DNA from: Ophiobolus disseminans
Taxonomy: Eukaryota > Ascomycota > Dothideomycetes > Pleosporales > Phaeosphaeriaceae
DNA: 64,000 nucleotides
Direction of reading: 5' to 3'
NCBI GenBank assembly: GCA_010093685.1
Contig: MU006234.1
Coordinates: 921,668-985,667, forward strand
The position numbers and the translations under genes were made by a program. The notes under the pieces were generated by a model. The model was not told the origin of the DNA and ran no database searches. It worked only from the letters and a program-made list of their open reading frames with translations. The number at the start of each line of letters is the position of its first letter. Within the stretch, counting starts at the first letter, position 1. Shown here in pieces: positions 11,057 to 22,575 of this stretch.

Positions 11057-11507
11057 GAAGCAACACCTAGAAACAAATCGGCTCTAAGTCAGCACCACAT
11101 GTTCATAAGGATGTGGGTGCAAGAGCGCTGGAGTCAAAGTCTTTCTTCTTGGGTGCCAAGCCTAGCCATTTTGCATGGAGACTTGCTTGAAAAGGGTCTC
11201 TTACATCATATCATGTACATTCATCCAATTCCATATCTATAATTTCTACTGTTGGTGATGCAAGCCCAGAGCACATACCATGACACGAATTGTCATCTCA
11301 CAACGAAATCCATGCACGCAGTGCTGCAAATAACCAAGAGCAAACTATACCCTAGGTATCCCAAAATATCTTGCCGTGCTGTGCCACAAGATGGGAATAT
11401 ACCGAAGATCGAATCGTAAACAGTCAAAACCCACACCAGCACGCAACGCAATGTAGACCGGCGCGATCAATTCAATTTGGTCTTGCAAATATGCAACCCT
11501 CAGCCTC
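11057..11507. other. Intergenic, convergent 3' ends
   Basis: No gene, repeat or RNA signature is seen between the two convergent genes. Confidence 0.45.
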
Positions 11508-13418
11508 TTAACTGATAGCTCGTACCAATGCTTCAAGTGGATACACGACTTTCGACCATACCGCCCGCAGCAGCTCATCATCTTCCAAATCCTCGCTACT
11601 AACTCCAAAGTCACAGCGGAGACATCGTTCCACTATCTTTCTGTACTGCGGTCCCAATGGTGGAGGACCACGGACAATTCGATGAGCCGCATTAAACTCA
11701 TCTGGGTCGCCTTGTCGTAAATTCTCGAAGGTTTCACAGTGAGCTATCTCGAGGAGCACAATGCCGAGGCAGAAAAGAGTCTCGTTGTAGACAGCTGGAC
11801 CAAGTTTGCGGCAGCATGCGTCAACAAGAGCGCCAGTGTTCGTTCCTAAGGATATGGCCTGCACATTTCCCATGCTCGAGTCTTGAGGAGGTACGGTGTT
11901 GATTGTAGCATGGATAATATTTGCGTCGAATTGTGTACTGAGATGCAGGGTTTTGAGTGATTCGTCGGTGATAGTTGACCCTAAGATGGCGAGATTCTCG
12001 GATCTCCATAATCTGGGTAGCCAAGGTGTGTTGTGAAATTGAAGAACGCTTTTGGCTATCTTTGATGCCAGTTGGTATTGATGGAGTAACTGTAGACGAT
12101 TTGATCGGGGTCGCTCCATAACCTCTTTCAAGGCTGTGAAATCATCTGCAGCGCTCTCAACACCCTGAGATGGCACTTCGATTTCTCCCGGGATCGATGG
12201 TCCGAAGAAAACGTAACGAGAATCGCGGGGTGATTCGAGGTACCCAAGGCAGCGCTCTGCGTGGGGTTTGGCTTGAGGAGAAGTTTTTGGGTGGAAGTGA
12301 GAGCATACGCAATTGACTTTGCAAAGATCAATGGAGTTTGGCGTAGCATGAGATGGTTGCGCACTAGAGCTAATCGAGGTACTCCGAGGGCTAGATGTGA
12401 CGGCATGCAGGCGTTCGCTAGACTGATGCTGAAGAGCATGTACCAGCGAATTCAGTGCAGTCTGCTTAGTAGCGAGATCACTCTGCATTTTAGATGGCAT
12501 ACTCTCCGATCTTACATAAAACCATACTGCGGGAGGGCTTTTTCTGTTTCCACAGTGAGCAATGCTTCATCGTTGATGACTGAGTAGTTGTACAAACCTA
12601 GGCTCCTGGGCGATTTCGCTGGCAATAGCCATATTCAACGCCACTGAGTTTGATATTGACTGTGCATCTGCATCCACACAGAGCTTGACCCAGTGCCGCC
12701 TGTGCGTCCTGTCTGCACATGACCAAGCGGTTTTCAATGTATTATGAAGCAGAGTTGAAGCCGTACGGACTATACAAATTCTTTTTATCTTGCCCTGTGC
12801 GTCTTCATTGACAGATTTCGTTGTATGTGTGTGAATTTCGGCTGTTGAAAAATGGCTGCGTAGAAGATTCAGATCGGCGTTCCGCTTTCGTAGGGTGACG
12901 AGGTCTCTTTCAAAACGACTCTTCTCCATCAAGTATGCCGCTGAGACCCGTGTACGTTCTATGACTCCAACTGAGTTCTTCTTCTACGGTGAGCGTAATT
13001 CGTGTAGATAGGGCGAAATGTATACTCACGCGAGCGGCTTGGAGCTTGGATAGTCGTGTATCGAAAGCTGGATCGTCGCTGTTGTATCGGCAATGATAAC
13101 AGTACATGCGTTGATGTTATCCTGGAGCAAGCTAGTTATCTGCTCCTCTACTGTTTGGTCTCGCCATAAGCTGTGCTGTGTATCTGCAATCATCTCTTGC
13201 GAAAGTCGAGGATCCGAAAGCACCAAGTCCAAAAGCAGTCGGCACTCGCTGAGGAAGTTCAGCCTGCAAACACGAAATTGGGCATCGAGAACCCGCAGCT
13301 GCTTTGCGGAATTTTTGAAGTCCTGAATACGTTCGTAGGTAATTCGATAGCCCTTGATAGCTTCTAGGATTACGGGTATCGCGCCGAGGGCCAACCCGGC
13401 GACTTCTACGCCCGCCAT
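11508..13418 (-). CDS. DUF7580-type fungal protein with an apparent internal frameshift
   Basis: Exons run 13418 to 13030, 12983 to 12598 and 12543 to 11508; introns 13029-12984 (46 nt) and 12597-12544 (54 nt) have matching phases. The N-terminus MAGVEVAGLALGAIPVILEAIKGY and the second-exon segment SVGVIERTRVSAAYLMEKSRFERDL are typical of this fungal family. The last exon holds the C-terminal region with GPAVYNETLFCLGIVLLEIAHC and PQYRKIVERCLRCDFG, which looks like a degenerate kinase-like lobe. Within exon 1 the frame that encodes EEQITSLLQDNINAC must shift by one near 13060-13110 to read SDDPAFDTRLSKLQAAR, which then splices in phase. So this allele may be damaged or contain a sequence error. 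Function is unknown; related proteins are often found with death-fold domains. Confidence 0.6.
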
Positions 13419-13870
13419 CCGTGCGATATGCTAGTTTCGTTTTTTTCGAATGACATCCCGACTTGATTAGTACTCAGACACCATTTGGGAGCTGCAATGG
13501 TCTGATGTTGGTAACAAACGTACACGGCTACTGTCAGTGAAAGTGGGGTTGTCAGATTCGCAATCAGCGATCATGGCGTGTCGTGTATCCCAACTGGCTT
13601 ACCGCCTGGCGTTAGCTTGGATCCCAGCCCGGCTTCACGGCCTTGGTCAACCCTCTGTCTACCTGCATCATTCAAACATCAATTAAACACCGGACACCAT
13701 CGCCTGCCAACGGAATTATCATTAAATGCGATTGCGCGGGTGAATAATGCTGTCAGTATTCAGCCCCCGCTTCCCCCCAGGGCTGTCACGACATGCACAT
13801 CACCCGAATCCAGTTCGTCGAGTTTGCTAATCAGCCATAAGCGTATCACTCGCTGGCTCTTGGATTCAAA
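13419..13870. other. Divergent intergenic region
   Basis: Shared upstream region of the DUF7580-type gene and the C2H2 gene. No further gene is seen. Confidence 0.45.
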
Positions 13871-16338
13871 ATGAGTGAATCAAAAACAACGAAATCCTTT
13901 GATATGCGAAGTCCAAGCGACACCGAGCTGCCCCCGATATTGAGCGCATCAGAGCTTTCTGACGTGAGGCTGAGGCAGGATCGACTCCGCAAAGGGACTG
14001 GACCGGAGCTAGGTAGTCCAGACATAAGCCCGTTTGCGCCAGACTACACTCCTAAGCTATCAGATCTACTTGCAAATCTCTCAGTGGTCGAAACTGGAGC
14101 GGTCCTCGAGTATATCAATCAATGGCAAGATTCATCGAGCAACGGACGCGATCCCTCCAAAAACTCCAGTATCCAAACGGAGTATCTTTCCAGTATGAAT
14201 GCATACCACAGCATGCTTCCAATTTGGCTCAAGGCTCCAGAGTGTGACGAAGGTGTTAAGCGTGTGCTATACCGGAATCATGTACTCATGTATGATTGGG
14301 GCATGGCATACAGAGTTCCGGAAGGCCAGCTCGATCAGCTACCCGACGGTGCGGACGATCTCTTTGAAACAATCCATGCTTTCCTGCTCGAGATTTCTGA
14401 TATCTTGCTCGAAAGTAAGTAAATGCACATTGTTTAGAAAACTTGAACTAAGCAAGATAGGAATTCCTAGGCTATAGCGTGACGTTTCAAACGTCCGTCC
14501 AAGTACGCGCACGACTGAGACTATAGCGGCACAGGATCACTTATCCGCTGCTGCATCTTCGTCTCGGCTAGCATCTAGTGCCAACATTGGTAGGGACGAA
14601 AGCGATGCGGCTGATGACACTTGGAGTCAATGTGCAAATGATCTTTCCGATTATGTTCAACTATTGAATGAGTTGCACCCAACGCTCGAGTCCTGGATCT
14701 CAATACACGAACAAAACCCCGATCCAGCATCGGAAGACATGTCACACATTGGCTCCTCCCTGTCTTTCTTCGACAACGTCCGATCGAAGTTCGAGACAGC
14801 ACCCATACCATTAATCACCGCTCTAAGTGTTCTCAATTTCGAGAGATTCCAGAGACTCACTGCTACCCGTACATCAAACTCTGAAAGGCCGTACGAACTC
14901 CCTGAGACTGCATCGGTTGCGGAGAAATCCTCGTTGTTCCACGATTCAGGACTTGGTAGCTCACTTCCCACTGCGCATACCGCCCCTTCCCTTGCTTCAT
15001 CGCTGGCTTTCACATTAGCTGGGAAAAGTCGAGCTAAGCTCCCGTCGCTACCTGAAAGCGCAAAGCTAGGCTCATATCAATGCGATTTCTGTGGAACAAG
15101 AGTGTCATTTCGGTCGACGAAGGATTATCGGTAGGTCAGGTCTTAACTCTTCAAAACCTGGACTTACCATAATTTAGAAAACACCTTTTGCAGGATTTGC
15201 TGCCGTACTCATGTCTTGAGCCTGACTGCCCCAGTAATGAGGAAGTCTTCCCGTCTCGCGAGAAATGGGTCGATCACCTCAAAAGGGACCATGGCTTAAC
15301 GGCTGCATCGTCCGCTCGGAGATGTCAATTATGCGACAAAATGACTAGTGAAGGTGTGGTTGAAATCTGCCGACATTATGCCGACCACCTCGAAGACATT
15401 GCTATCTTAGCCTCGGGCTTGATCGAAGACACAGATGGTGATTCGGACGCGGACTCGATGAGATCTCATCATGACACACCAGAAGGAGCAGGGAAGCTCG
15501 CAACCATCCCCGAAGACTCGGAAGACTTAATGGAAACTGACGAGGTCGACGTTTTAAGCGACGTGGACGAGACCAAGAAGTCAGGTCTGAGCGGGCCTCA
15601 TGATTTACACGCGTTTGATGAAGCGCCAAACTGCGCAATCTGCAACGCCCCTGCCTACCCTGAATGTCCATGTGAATCGGAACGCCTCGAGATCGCCGTA
15701 AAGCAAGCATCAAAACGAGCACTGGAAGAACGTCTCACTGAAGTCCGGTATGCGTGATTCTCTATCCTAGATTAGTCGTGAAACTGACGGACAAACCAAG
15801 GGCCTGGGTTATCAATCACTCGAGACATCACATATTGGAAGCCTTCGAGATTCTTACTAGCATTCGAAAACAAGCACATTCAGCCTATCTAGCAAGTCTT
15901 CCAAACTACGACATCTACACGAGATACTCAGGGCGACCGCCCCTTCCCCCAGCATACGTTACTACACTCTTGGCGCAAATTGCCGAAGCCGATGGAGAGC
16001 TCAAGCGAGGAATCGATGCGGATTGGCGTGCGTCTGTATTGCGCTACCCGGTGGTTTTAGACTACTTCTACAGCCTCACAGAGCTGAGACTTCCAAGCGA
16101 CCGCGATGCTGCCGTCATCAACCCCCCGTTTGCCGCGGCGGGATACGCAGACAGGGGATACGACACGACGCATATAGCGACAGTCGAACCCAGCGAGCTG
16201 GGGAGAGGAAAACGAAAGATCCCGACGTGGCTACCGACTGCTCAGGACGCTGGTACCATAAATCCAGCGCGCATCCTCGGGTCTCATTCTCATGAGGAAC
16301 AAGCAGAAGCTTCAACTAAGAAAAAGAGAATCTCTTGA
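13871..16338 (+). CDS. C2H2-like zinc-finger-containing fungal protein
   Basis: Four exons, 13871-14414, 14527-15130, 15178-15747 and 15801-16338, join to 751 aa with phases 1, 2 and 2 agreeing at every junction. The first intron (112 nt) is the least certain. Zinc-binding pairs appear in YQCDFCGTRVSFRSTKDYRKH (15085-15183, created partly by splicing), YSCLEPDCPSNEEVF...WVDHLKRDH and CQLCDKMTSEGV...ICRHYADHLE. A later Cys-rich patch reads CAICNAPAYPECPCESERLEIA. The C-terminal region (HILEAFEILTSIRKQAHSAYL, DADWRASVLRYPVVLDYFYSL) is a conserved module found downstream of such fingers in many moulds. The end is basic (TKKKRIS). It is likely nuclear, but no DNA target or process is known. Confidence 0.75.
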
Positions 16339-16651
16339 GTTGGAGCAGTGATGAATGTCGTAAAACATGGTCGATTTCTTCTTGTCCTCAGATATTTTGA
16401 TATATACAATCTGTACCGCCTCTGTCGCGAAGATCGAGCGCTTGCCGCCACGCAAAATGCAACACGTCAAATAACCATGAACGCGCAGAATAACTCAAAC
16501 GATGCACAAGAGGATGGAAACATGCCAGAGCATTCCCCAGACGCCATGCCATGCTGAGAACATGAATATACCCGAAAACAAAACTCGCCGTCGCAAAAGC
16601 CATGAGCATGACGTAAAGAACTCACAGCACCATCATCAAACACCCACACAT
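16339..16651. other. Intergenic, convergent 3' ends
   Basis: About 310 bases between the C2H2 gene and the MFS gene. Nothing supported is seen. Confidence 0.4.
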
Positions 16652-18557
16652 CTACATCCTCCGCCCCCGATTCTCCTGCGTCGGACTCAACGGCCCATTC
16701 CCAATCCCATTAATCGCGCCATAACTTCCACCACTCCCATTGGCACCAGGCATCAAAATCTCGCGCGCATCCTCCGCCTCATCTTCAATATTCTCGCGCA
16801 GAATCTTATGACTCTTGCGCCACACAAACGCCACAAGAACGACGCCCACCAGCAGCGCCAGCCCTAGCAGGAGCATGTTGATGGGGATGGGATTGTTGTG
16901 GAATGTCTTGTGGGTTGCGGCGTCGAGCGCGGTCTGAGAGAAATTGAGCAGGCCGGCGAGGCAGATGATGAGCCCGTAGACTTTGCCGAAGGTGGCGAAT
17001 CCGAAGACTTTGGCGGAGTAGTCGCTGCGAGGGGTTAGTTTTGGGGTTTGTGTGGGGGTTGTCTTGGGGGTAGCTTACGATACGGCGGTGTAGTAGAGTG
17101 GGCGGTAGAGGACGAAGAGGATTATACCTAGGTAGGCGGCCCATGTCTCGGCGATTACACCCAAGACGCCGATTGCTGTAGCGATTGCCACGAGGAGTGA
17201 GAGAGTGAAGGTCGTGCTGGTGTTATCCAGCAAGAGGCCGATGAAGGGGACGGAAATGACGCCGCCAACAGGCAGCGCGACGTCGAAGAAGTTGTTGATT
17301 TCGACGGCCTTGTCGAGGCTGTGGAAGAGGTATGTGTACTGGCTGCGGATCGTTGCGACGAAGTAGTTGATGCGCGTCATTTGCAGAACGGTGAAGAGCA
17401 TGATGAGGATGAACCATGGGGAGCGCATTTGCTCGCCAGCTGTGCGGCCGTGCAGTGCACCCCAAACGCCGGATGTAGCTTTCTTTTTCTCTTCGTCTTT
17501 GGTTTGCTGTTGGCCGTCGCGAGTACCCAGGAGGTCCGTGATTTCGCTGACGATGCTATCGCGATGTGCACGACGAGCATCCTGGAGGCGCTGGACGCGC
17601 GCCTGATCCTCGATTTCGTCGTCGGAGTCGTGGACGACCTGTTCTTCTTCGGCTTGGGTGACGAGTTCGCCGACCGTTTTGTAAGATACGGCCGGCATGA
17701 AGATTGTTTGGACTGCGAGGATGAATATGGGGACCAGGAGGTATACGAGGAAGAATTTCTTGAGGGCGAAAGATCCGTCGGTTCCTTGGTAGATTAGGCG
17801 GTAAATGAGGAAGATGGCACTAGATGTGTCGAATGCGCCAGTTAAGAGGGCCAGGATGAGTCCAGAATACTGTGGGAATGTGTTGCTGAGTTGGAAGGAC
17901 GAAATGAAGATAAATGGTCCACCAAGTGCCAGGAACAGATAACCAGGAATATATGCGTCCACTGGTAGCTCGGAAGCAAATGCGAATAGCAATGACCCAA
18001 TAGTGATAGAAATAGCGCCAATTATGCCACAAACTCGTGGACCATAGCGGTCGAGTATCGTACCGACGGGGAGGGCGACGACGTTGGTGGAGACGGCGGC
18101 GATCGTGAACATGAGATTGAGCCTGCGATAAGGTCAGTTTTGCGCCTGCCAGCCACGCAATGCGACACCCACCGAATTTCCTGCTCGTAGCAGACATTGA
18201 CCTCATCCTTGAGTTCCTGCTTCGTGCAGAGATTCCTGTATACGCCCTCATCGATCAGGACGGGCTTTATCGCGGCGTATCCGAAGACGACGCCGGCGGC
18301 AAAGAGGCAGTAGATAACGGCAAGGAAGACCTGCACTTTGAGGTGTTAGCGATGACACATTACACTTTATACATATACATACGCATCCGCTTCCATTTTG
18401 GCACTTCGAACGCGCCGATTGTCGTCTCCTCGCCCGTGGCCTCAGTCCATGTGCCCACCGGGTTGAAGCTCATCTTGCGATGCCTCGAGTCCGGGCTGGC
18501 CTCGCGACTCCATGGCTCGATCTCCTCTACAGCGGTGAGGCGCTGCGACAACGACAT
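16652..18557 (-). CDS. MFS transporter, FMP42/SLC43-like
   Basis: Exons 18557-18383, 18335-18173, 18122-17079 and 17024-16652 join in phase to 584 aa from an ATG. The soluble N-terminus (SLSQRLTAVEEIEPW) is followed by membrane segments beginning LQVFLAVIYCLFAAGVVFGYAA. The MFS signature loop is PVGTILDRYGPRVCG. A charged cytosolic loop (EEEQVVHDSDDEIEDQARV) separates the two six-helix halves, and later helices include FILIMLFTVLQM and NMLLLGLALLVGVVLVAF. The length and the acidic central loop fit the FMP42 group of fungi, related to the SLC43 amino-acid transporters. Substrate is not established, and whether it sits in plasma, vacuolar or mitochondrial membrane cannot be told here. Confidence 0.82.
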
Positions 18558-20124
18558 CTTGCAATTATCTTTCTATAATGATGCCCCTCTACGTTCTCTC
18601 CCTCCTGCAGGTAAGTGATGTTGGTTGCAGCAGACTTCGTTCGTTATCAGCCTTCAAACTTCAGCAAAGTTTAGCGGGGAATGACGTCTGCGCTAGCTCG
18701 GACACTAGCAATTGGGTCACCCGGACACGAAGTTCGAGGGGACCAGAGGGCGAATTGACAGCGGCGATCGCATGTAAGAGAGAGATCAGGGTCCGACTAA
18801 ATACACCATGATGGCGTGCGAATGGAGAGGGGCGGGGACGTCTGCCTGCATGCCGAGAGGTGAGATCCGATGTTTGGGGTACGGCGCGTGATTGAGTTGC
18901 AGGCAAGCGACGTATTTCTATTACGCATTGCACCACCCTTTGAGCTACGACGCTGAACATCGCTGCATGCACTCCTCACATCCTCCGCAATTACTATATG
19001 ATGCTCTTGTCGCCTGCCAATTGCTCGTTCTCGTGGTGGTGAGCTGCGAAGAGCTTCGGCCAATGGATGCGCGAGTCAGCCGCGGAGGGAGCTTGGACGC
19101 GGCTGGGTGCAGGGTGCATGCAAAGTTTTTCTTCTCTTTGCTCTCCACCTGTTCGCTCGACGCCGATGCACGATGCGGGTCGGTCCTAATACGGTCGATA
19201 CACGATCTTCAAGCACAGCTGGAGGTGCAGATTTTTTTATCGGATTATTGGGAGTGTTGGGTGAGAGTCTGGACCGCGGTGCCTGCTGGCGGAGATGATA
19301 GTAGTGTTGACCCTCGCCGCCATGCAAGTCAGGAGAATGAGCTGAGTCTTTCAGTTTTGTTGAACTCCGTCAATTTTATTATTTCATGCTCCGGTTTGTT
19401 CGTCTGCTATCGCTTGTCTCTAGCGTATTATACCTAGGTACACTCCTTACTCGTTGCTTTCCTAATCCTTGCGTTTAGCTCTTCATCGCTATTCAGGGCT
19501 TCTTCTTTACTAAACTCCACGTCTGCCTTCGATGCGTCTTTCACTCTCGGGTTACCTCTTCCTCGATCCAGTATTTGAGCAGCTTTAGGCGCCTCATTCT
19601 CCACTGTGTATTTTTGCGACCCCGGTCTGGCATGTCTGATGTGGATATGTGTGACATCGCCACAGCTTCTTCATTTCCCCTTTTATGTGGCGTTTTCACG
19701 CATTCTCGTCTTGTCGGGTCTAGGCTTGACTTCGCAAGGTACATGTTGGGCCGTATTGATTCGTGGTCGTGTTTGTGCGGGTTTGTTCCGTCTAACAAAT
19801 TCATCTCTATGACCCTTTTCCAAGTCTATTGCATTAATTTGTGGTCAGTGCTAGGCAGTAAATTATTGACAATTGGGGTTGCGGGGAAGGTCGTTGGAGC
19901 GCTACACCCTTCATTCTCACGGTGGTAGGTACTATCTATAGCTGGACATGACCAAAGGATCACAAGATCCCGAGAGACGGGGTGCCTAGCGGAAGTAGTC
20001 AACGCAGAGGGACGCCTCAATCTCGCTAATTGCGGCGTGGTCGGGCGCAGTACTTTATCACTTACATTCAGGCCCTCGCTGATCCTCGCTGATCCTGAAT
20101 CACTCTCTTGTCTATCAGTACACC
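18558..20124. other. Long intergenic region
   Basis: About 1.6 kb between the divergent MFS gene and the P450 remnant. Short overlapping open frames are present on both strands without motifs or codon structure. No gene, transposon end or array is seen. It probably includes the MFS promoter and 5' leader. Confidence 0.45.
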
Positions 20125-21880
20125 ATGATTACCACCCTGCTGCTCACAGTACTGGCTTTTCCAGGCTTGCTCCTTCTCTGGTCAGCACAATCCTTTCAAG
20201 CCAACAAGGCAAAGGCAAAAACTACAGGCCTGCCATTATTGGAGCGATGGATCTCGCCAATGAACCTCTTCTGGATGATGTTTGGTAGCACCATCGTGCT
20301 CAAATGCCGCTCCCTTGGCATTGGCACCAAGCATTTTCGCCGTTTCTACGTCTTCGGCTGGGAGGCCAATGAGCGACACGTCGTTCATTAAGAGCTAGGT
20401 ACGGCTTTCATGCTGGTAACGCCTGGAGGTATCTGGCTCTGCGTGAGCGATGCATCCATTTTCACTGAAGTCCTCCATCGCCGCACAGACTTCCGCCGCA
20501 ACATGGAGCAGTTTGCGGTGGTGAATGTATATGGCAAGAACCTCTCTACGACCGACGACGAGGAATGGCAGAAGCACCGTAAAGTGACTGCCATCACTTT
20601 CACAGGAAGAAATAACGAGTTGGTATGGCAGCAAAGCCTCTCACAGGCACATGGCATGCTCGAGTATTGGCTGCACAGTCAGCCCATCAACACTGTCTCC
20701 GATGACACAAAAGTCTTTACGCTCAACGTCTTGGCTGCAGCCATCTTCAACAAGCCATATCGTTTCGAAGGCGCGGCGGTCCCAAAGGCACATAGCGGTT
20801 CGCTGGACGACTCAAATACGTACAGGGACTCACTTGGCAAGATCCTGGCTAACATCATACCAATTCTTATCTGCGGCGAGCAAGGTCTCAAAGCTTGGTG
20901 AACGCCAGCCTCGTGGAAGGCAGCAGGATTGGCCATCGCTACTTTCCGCTCTTACGTCAAGGCGTTGATCCAGGAAGAGCGGGACGCTATAACTCATGGT
21001 GCACAGAAAAACCAACATCTTGTCGCCGCGCTTGTTCGAGCGTGCGCAAGTGAGGAATTGAACAACGCGCATGCTGTGCCGGGTGATAGGAATATGACGC
21101 TCACTGAGGACGAGATTATCAGTGATTTGTTCGTCTACGCGTTTGCTGGAAATGACACCACTGCTATCGCGTTGAATAACCTGCTTGTCCATCTGGCTGC
21201 CCATCCCGAGACCCAAGATTGGATTGGCGAAGAGATTCGTCATTATTTGACCGACAGTGACCCAAAACACTGGGATTATCAGGTCTTCCCAAAACTGAAG
21301 CGGTGTCTTGCAGTTGTGGTATGAAGTAAACCGATTCAAGTTGTTGCAGCACTGACCCCCCAAAGATGGAATCCCTCCGCTTCAACCACCCTTTGGGCCA
21401 ACTCGTAAAAGAAACCGGCAAAGCTCGGAACAACTCAACATCAGCGGACGGGACGTCACACTCCCGCCTGGAACCACAATCCACCTCAGCCTCGCAGCAA
21501 TGCACACCCACCCAGATTACTGGGGCCAAGACTCCCTGACCTGGAACCCGCACCGCTTCATTTCCACGCCTGATAGCTCCGCTCAGACCCTCGAATCTGA
21601 GATTCTGGCCCCGGACACACAGAAACACTTTGTCCCCTGGGCCGCCGGGCAGCGCGTCTGTCCTGGCAAGAAATTCTCGCAGGTAGAACTTGTGACTACG
21701 TTAGCGTACATCTTTCGTGATTATACGGTACATCCGCAGCCGCGTGCTGGAGAGAATATGTCCGAGGCGCGGAGGCGGGTTTTTAAAACTAGTCTTGAGA
21801 TTGAGCATGAGGGCAAGATTTTGCATGAGATGAGGTATCCGGGGAGTGTGGCGCTGACGTGGAGGAAACGTGATGTGTGA
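20125..21880 (+). pseudogene. Cytochrome P450 pseudogene
   Basis: The locus starts at the ATG at 20125 with a hydrophobic anchor (TTLLLTVLAFPGLLLLWSA). One frame carries P450 sequence but is cut by TAA at 20389-20391 (between ERHVVH and ELGTAFMLVTPGG) and TGA at 20899-20901 (between EQGLKAW and TPASWKAAG). A 47-nt intron (21319-21365) follows KLKRCLAVV. After it MESLRFNHPLGQ gives the ExxR motif. A one-base shift near 21430 then moves the reading to LNISGRDVTLPPGTTIHLSL. The oxygen-binding helix (FAGNDTTAIAL) and heme loop (FVPWAAGQRVCPGKKF) are intact in sequence. All the landmarks of a class II microsomal P450 are therefore present, but the frame is broken at least three times. Confidence 0.88.
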
Positions 21881-22293
21881 GGGTGAGTTGGGTTTGAATG
21901 TGTTCGTGGGGGTTTGGGGATATCTGTTGTGTTGAAAGGGGTGCTGAAACTTTCACGGATTGCTCTGAAGTTGGATATTAAGTCGCACGGCATGTTTACT
22001 AGACACGCTCAACTCGTGCACGAGGTCATTCTCGCAGAATCCCGAATTTCATACAGTATAAGTGTCAGCCTGGCGCCTCAGTTCACATGGTACACTGCGG
22101 ACTGCGTCTCCACGTGACTCTTAGTCACTAGCTTATTCATCTTGTTGTGTATATAATCGCTCTATGTAGCTCTCTCAATACAACAACCTTCTTCTCACTT
22201 TTGCCCTGTCTCCCACATCCGACAATAAGCATCTCTCTACCATTTAATTTACATATCCCTCCTATACCCTTCTCCCAGGCTCCTCCTTTCCCT
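21881..22293. other. Intergenic
   Basis: A stretch with pyrimidine-rich runs after the P450 remnant. No gene is supported. Confidence 0.4.
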
Positions 22294-22575
22294 CTAGTTC
22301 CAAGGCGGTGGCTTGCCGTGCGTTTCGTCTTTGATACCTTGCTTGTCCTTGCCTTTGACCTTCTTCCCAATCTTGTCCTTGACTTCGGCCTTGCTCGGAA
22401 GCTTGCCTTTGACGTCAAATCTGCCCTTGTGCACCTCGGGCTTGGGCTTGGGCGCTGCAGACGGCGGCGAGGCTATTTGCTTTGCTGCCAGCGGAGTGAA
22501 TATTGTTTTCTTTGCTGCGGGCGGAGGGTTTGTTGTTTTCTTCGCTGCTGGTGGTTGTGACAGTTTCTCATACAT
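22294..22575 (-). CDS. Small Lys/Pro/Ala-rich hypothetical protein (doubtful)
   Basis: An ATG-initiated frame of 93 aa. The N-terminal half repeats a short unit (PPAAKKTTN, PPAAKKTIF, PLAAKQIAS). The C-terminal half is highly basic (VKGKLPSKAEVKDKIGKKVKGK). It may be a genuine small basic protein, the last exon of a longer gene, or a non-coding low-complexity stretch. It abuts the 5' break of the HET remnant on the opposite strand. Confidence 0.3.
   Translation of the reverse strand: MYEKLSQPPAAKKTTNPPPAAKKTIFTPLAAKQIASPPSAAPKPKPEVHKGRFDVKGKLPSKAEVKDKIGKKVKGKDKQGIKDETHGKPPPWN

Noticed and set aside
16857..17144. Arg/Pro/His-rich frame opposite to or overlapping the MFS gene
   Set aside because: It is an out-of-frame shadow of the last MFS exons, whose phases and membrane helices are consistent.
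18892..19437. A 181-codon open frame upstream of the P450 remnant
   Set aside because: It overlaps equally long frames on the other strand, has no motif, signal or splice-supported extension, and lies in a probable promoter/leader region.
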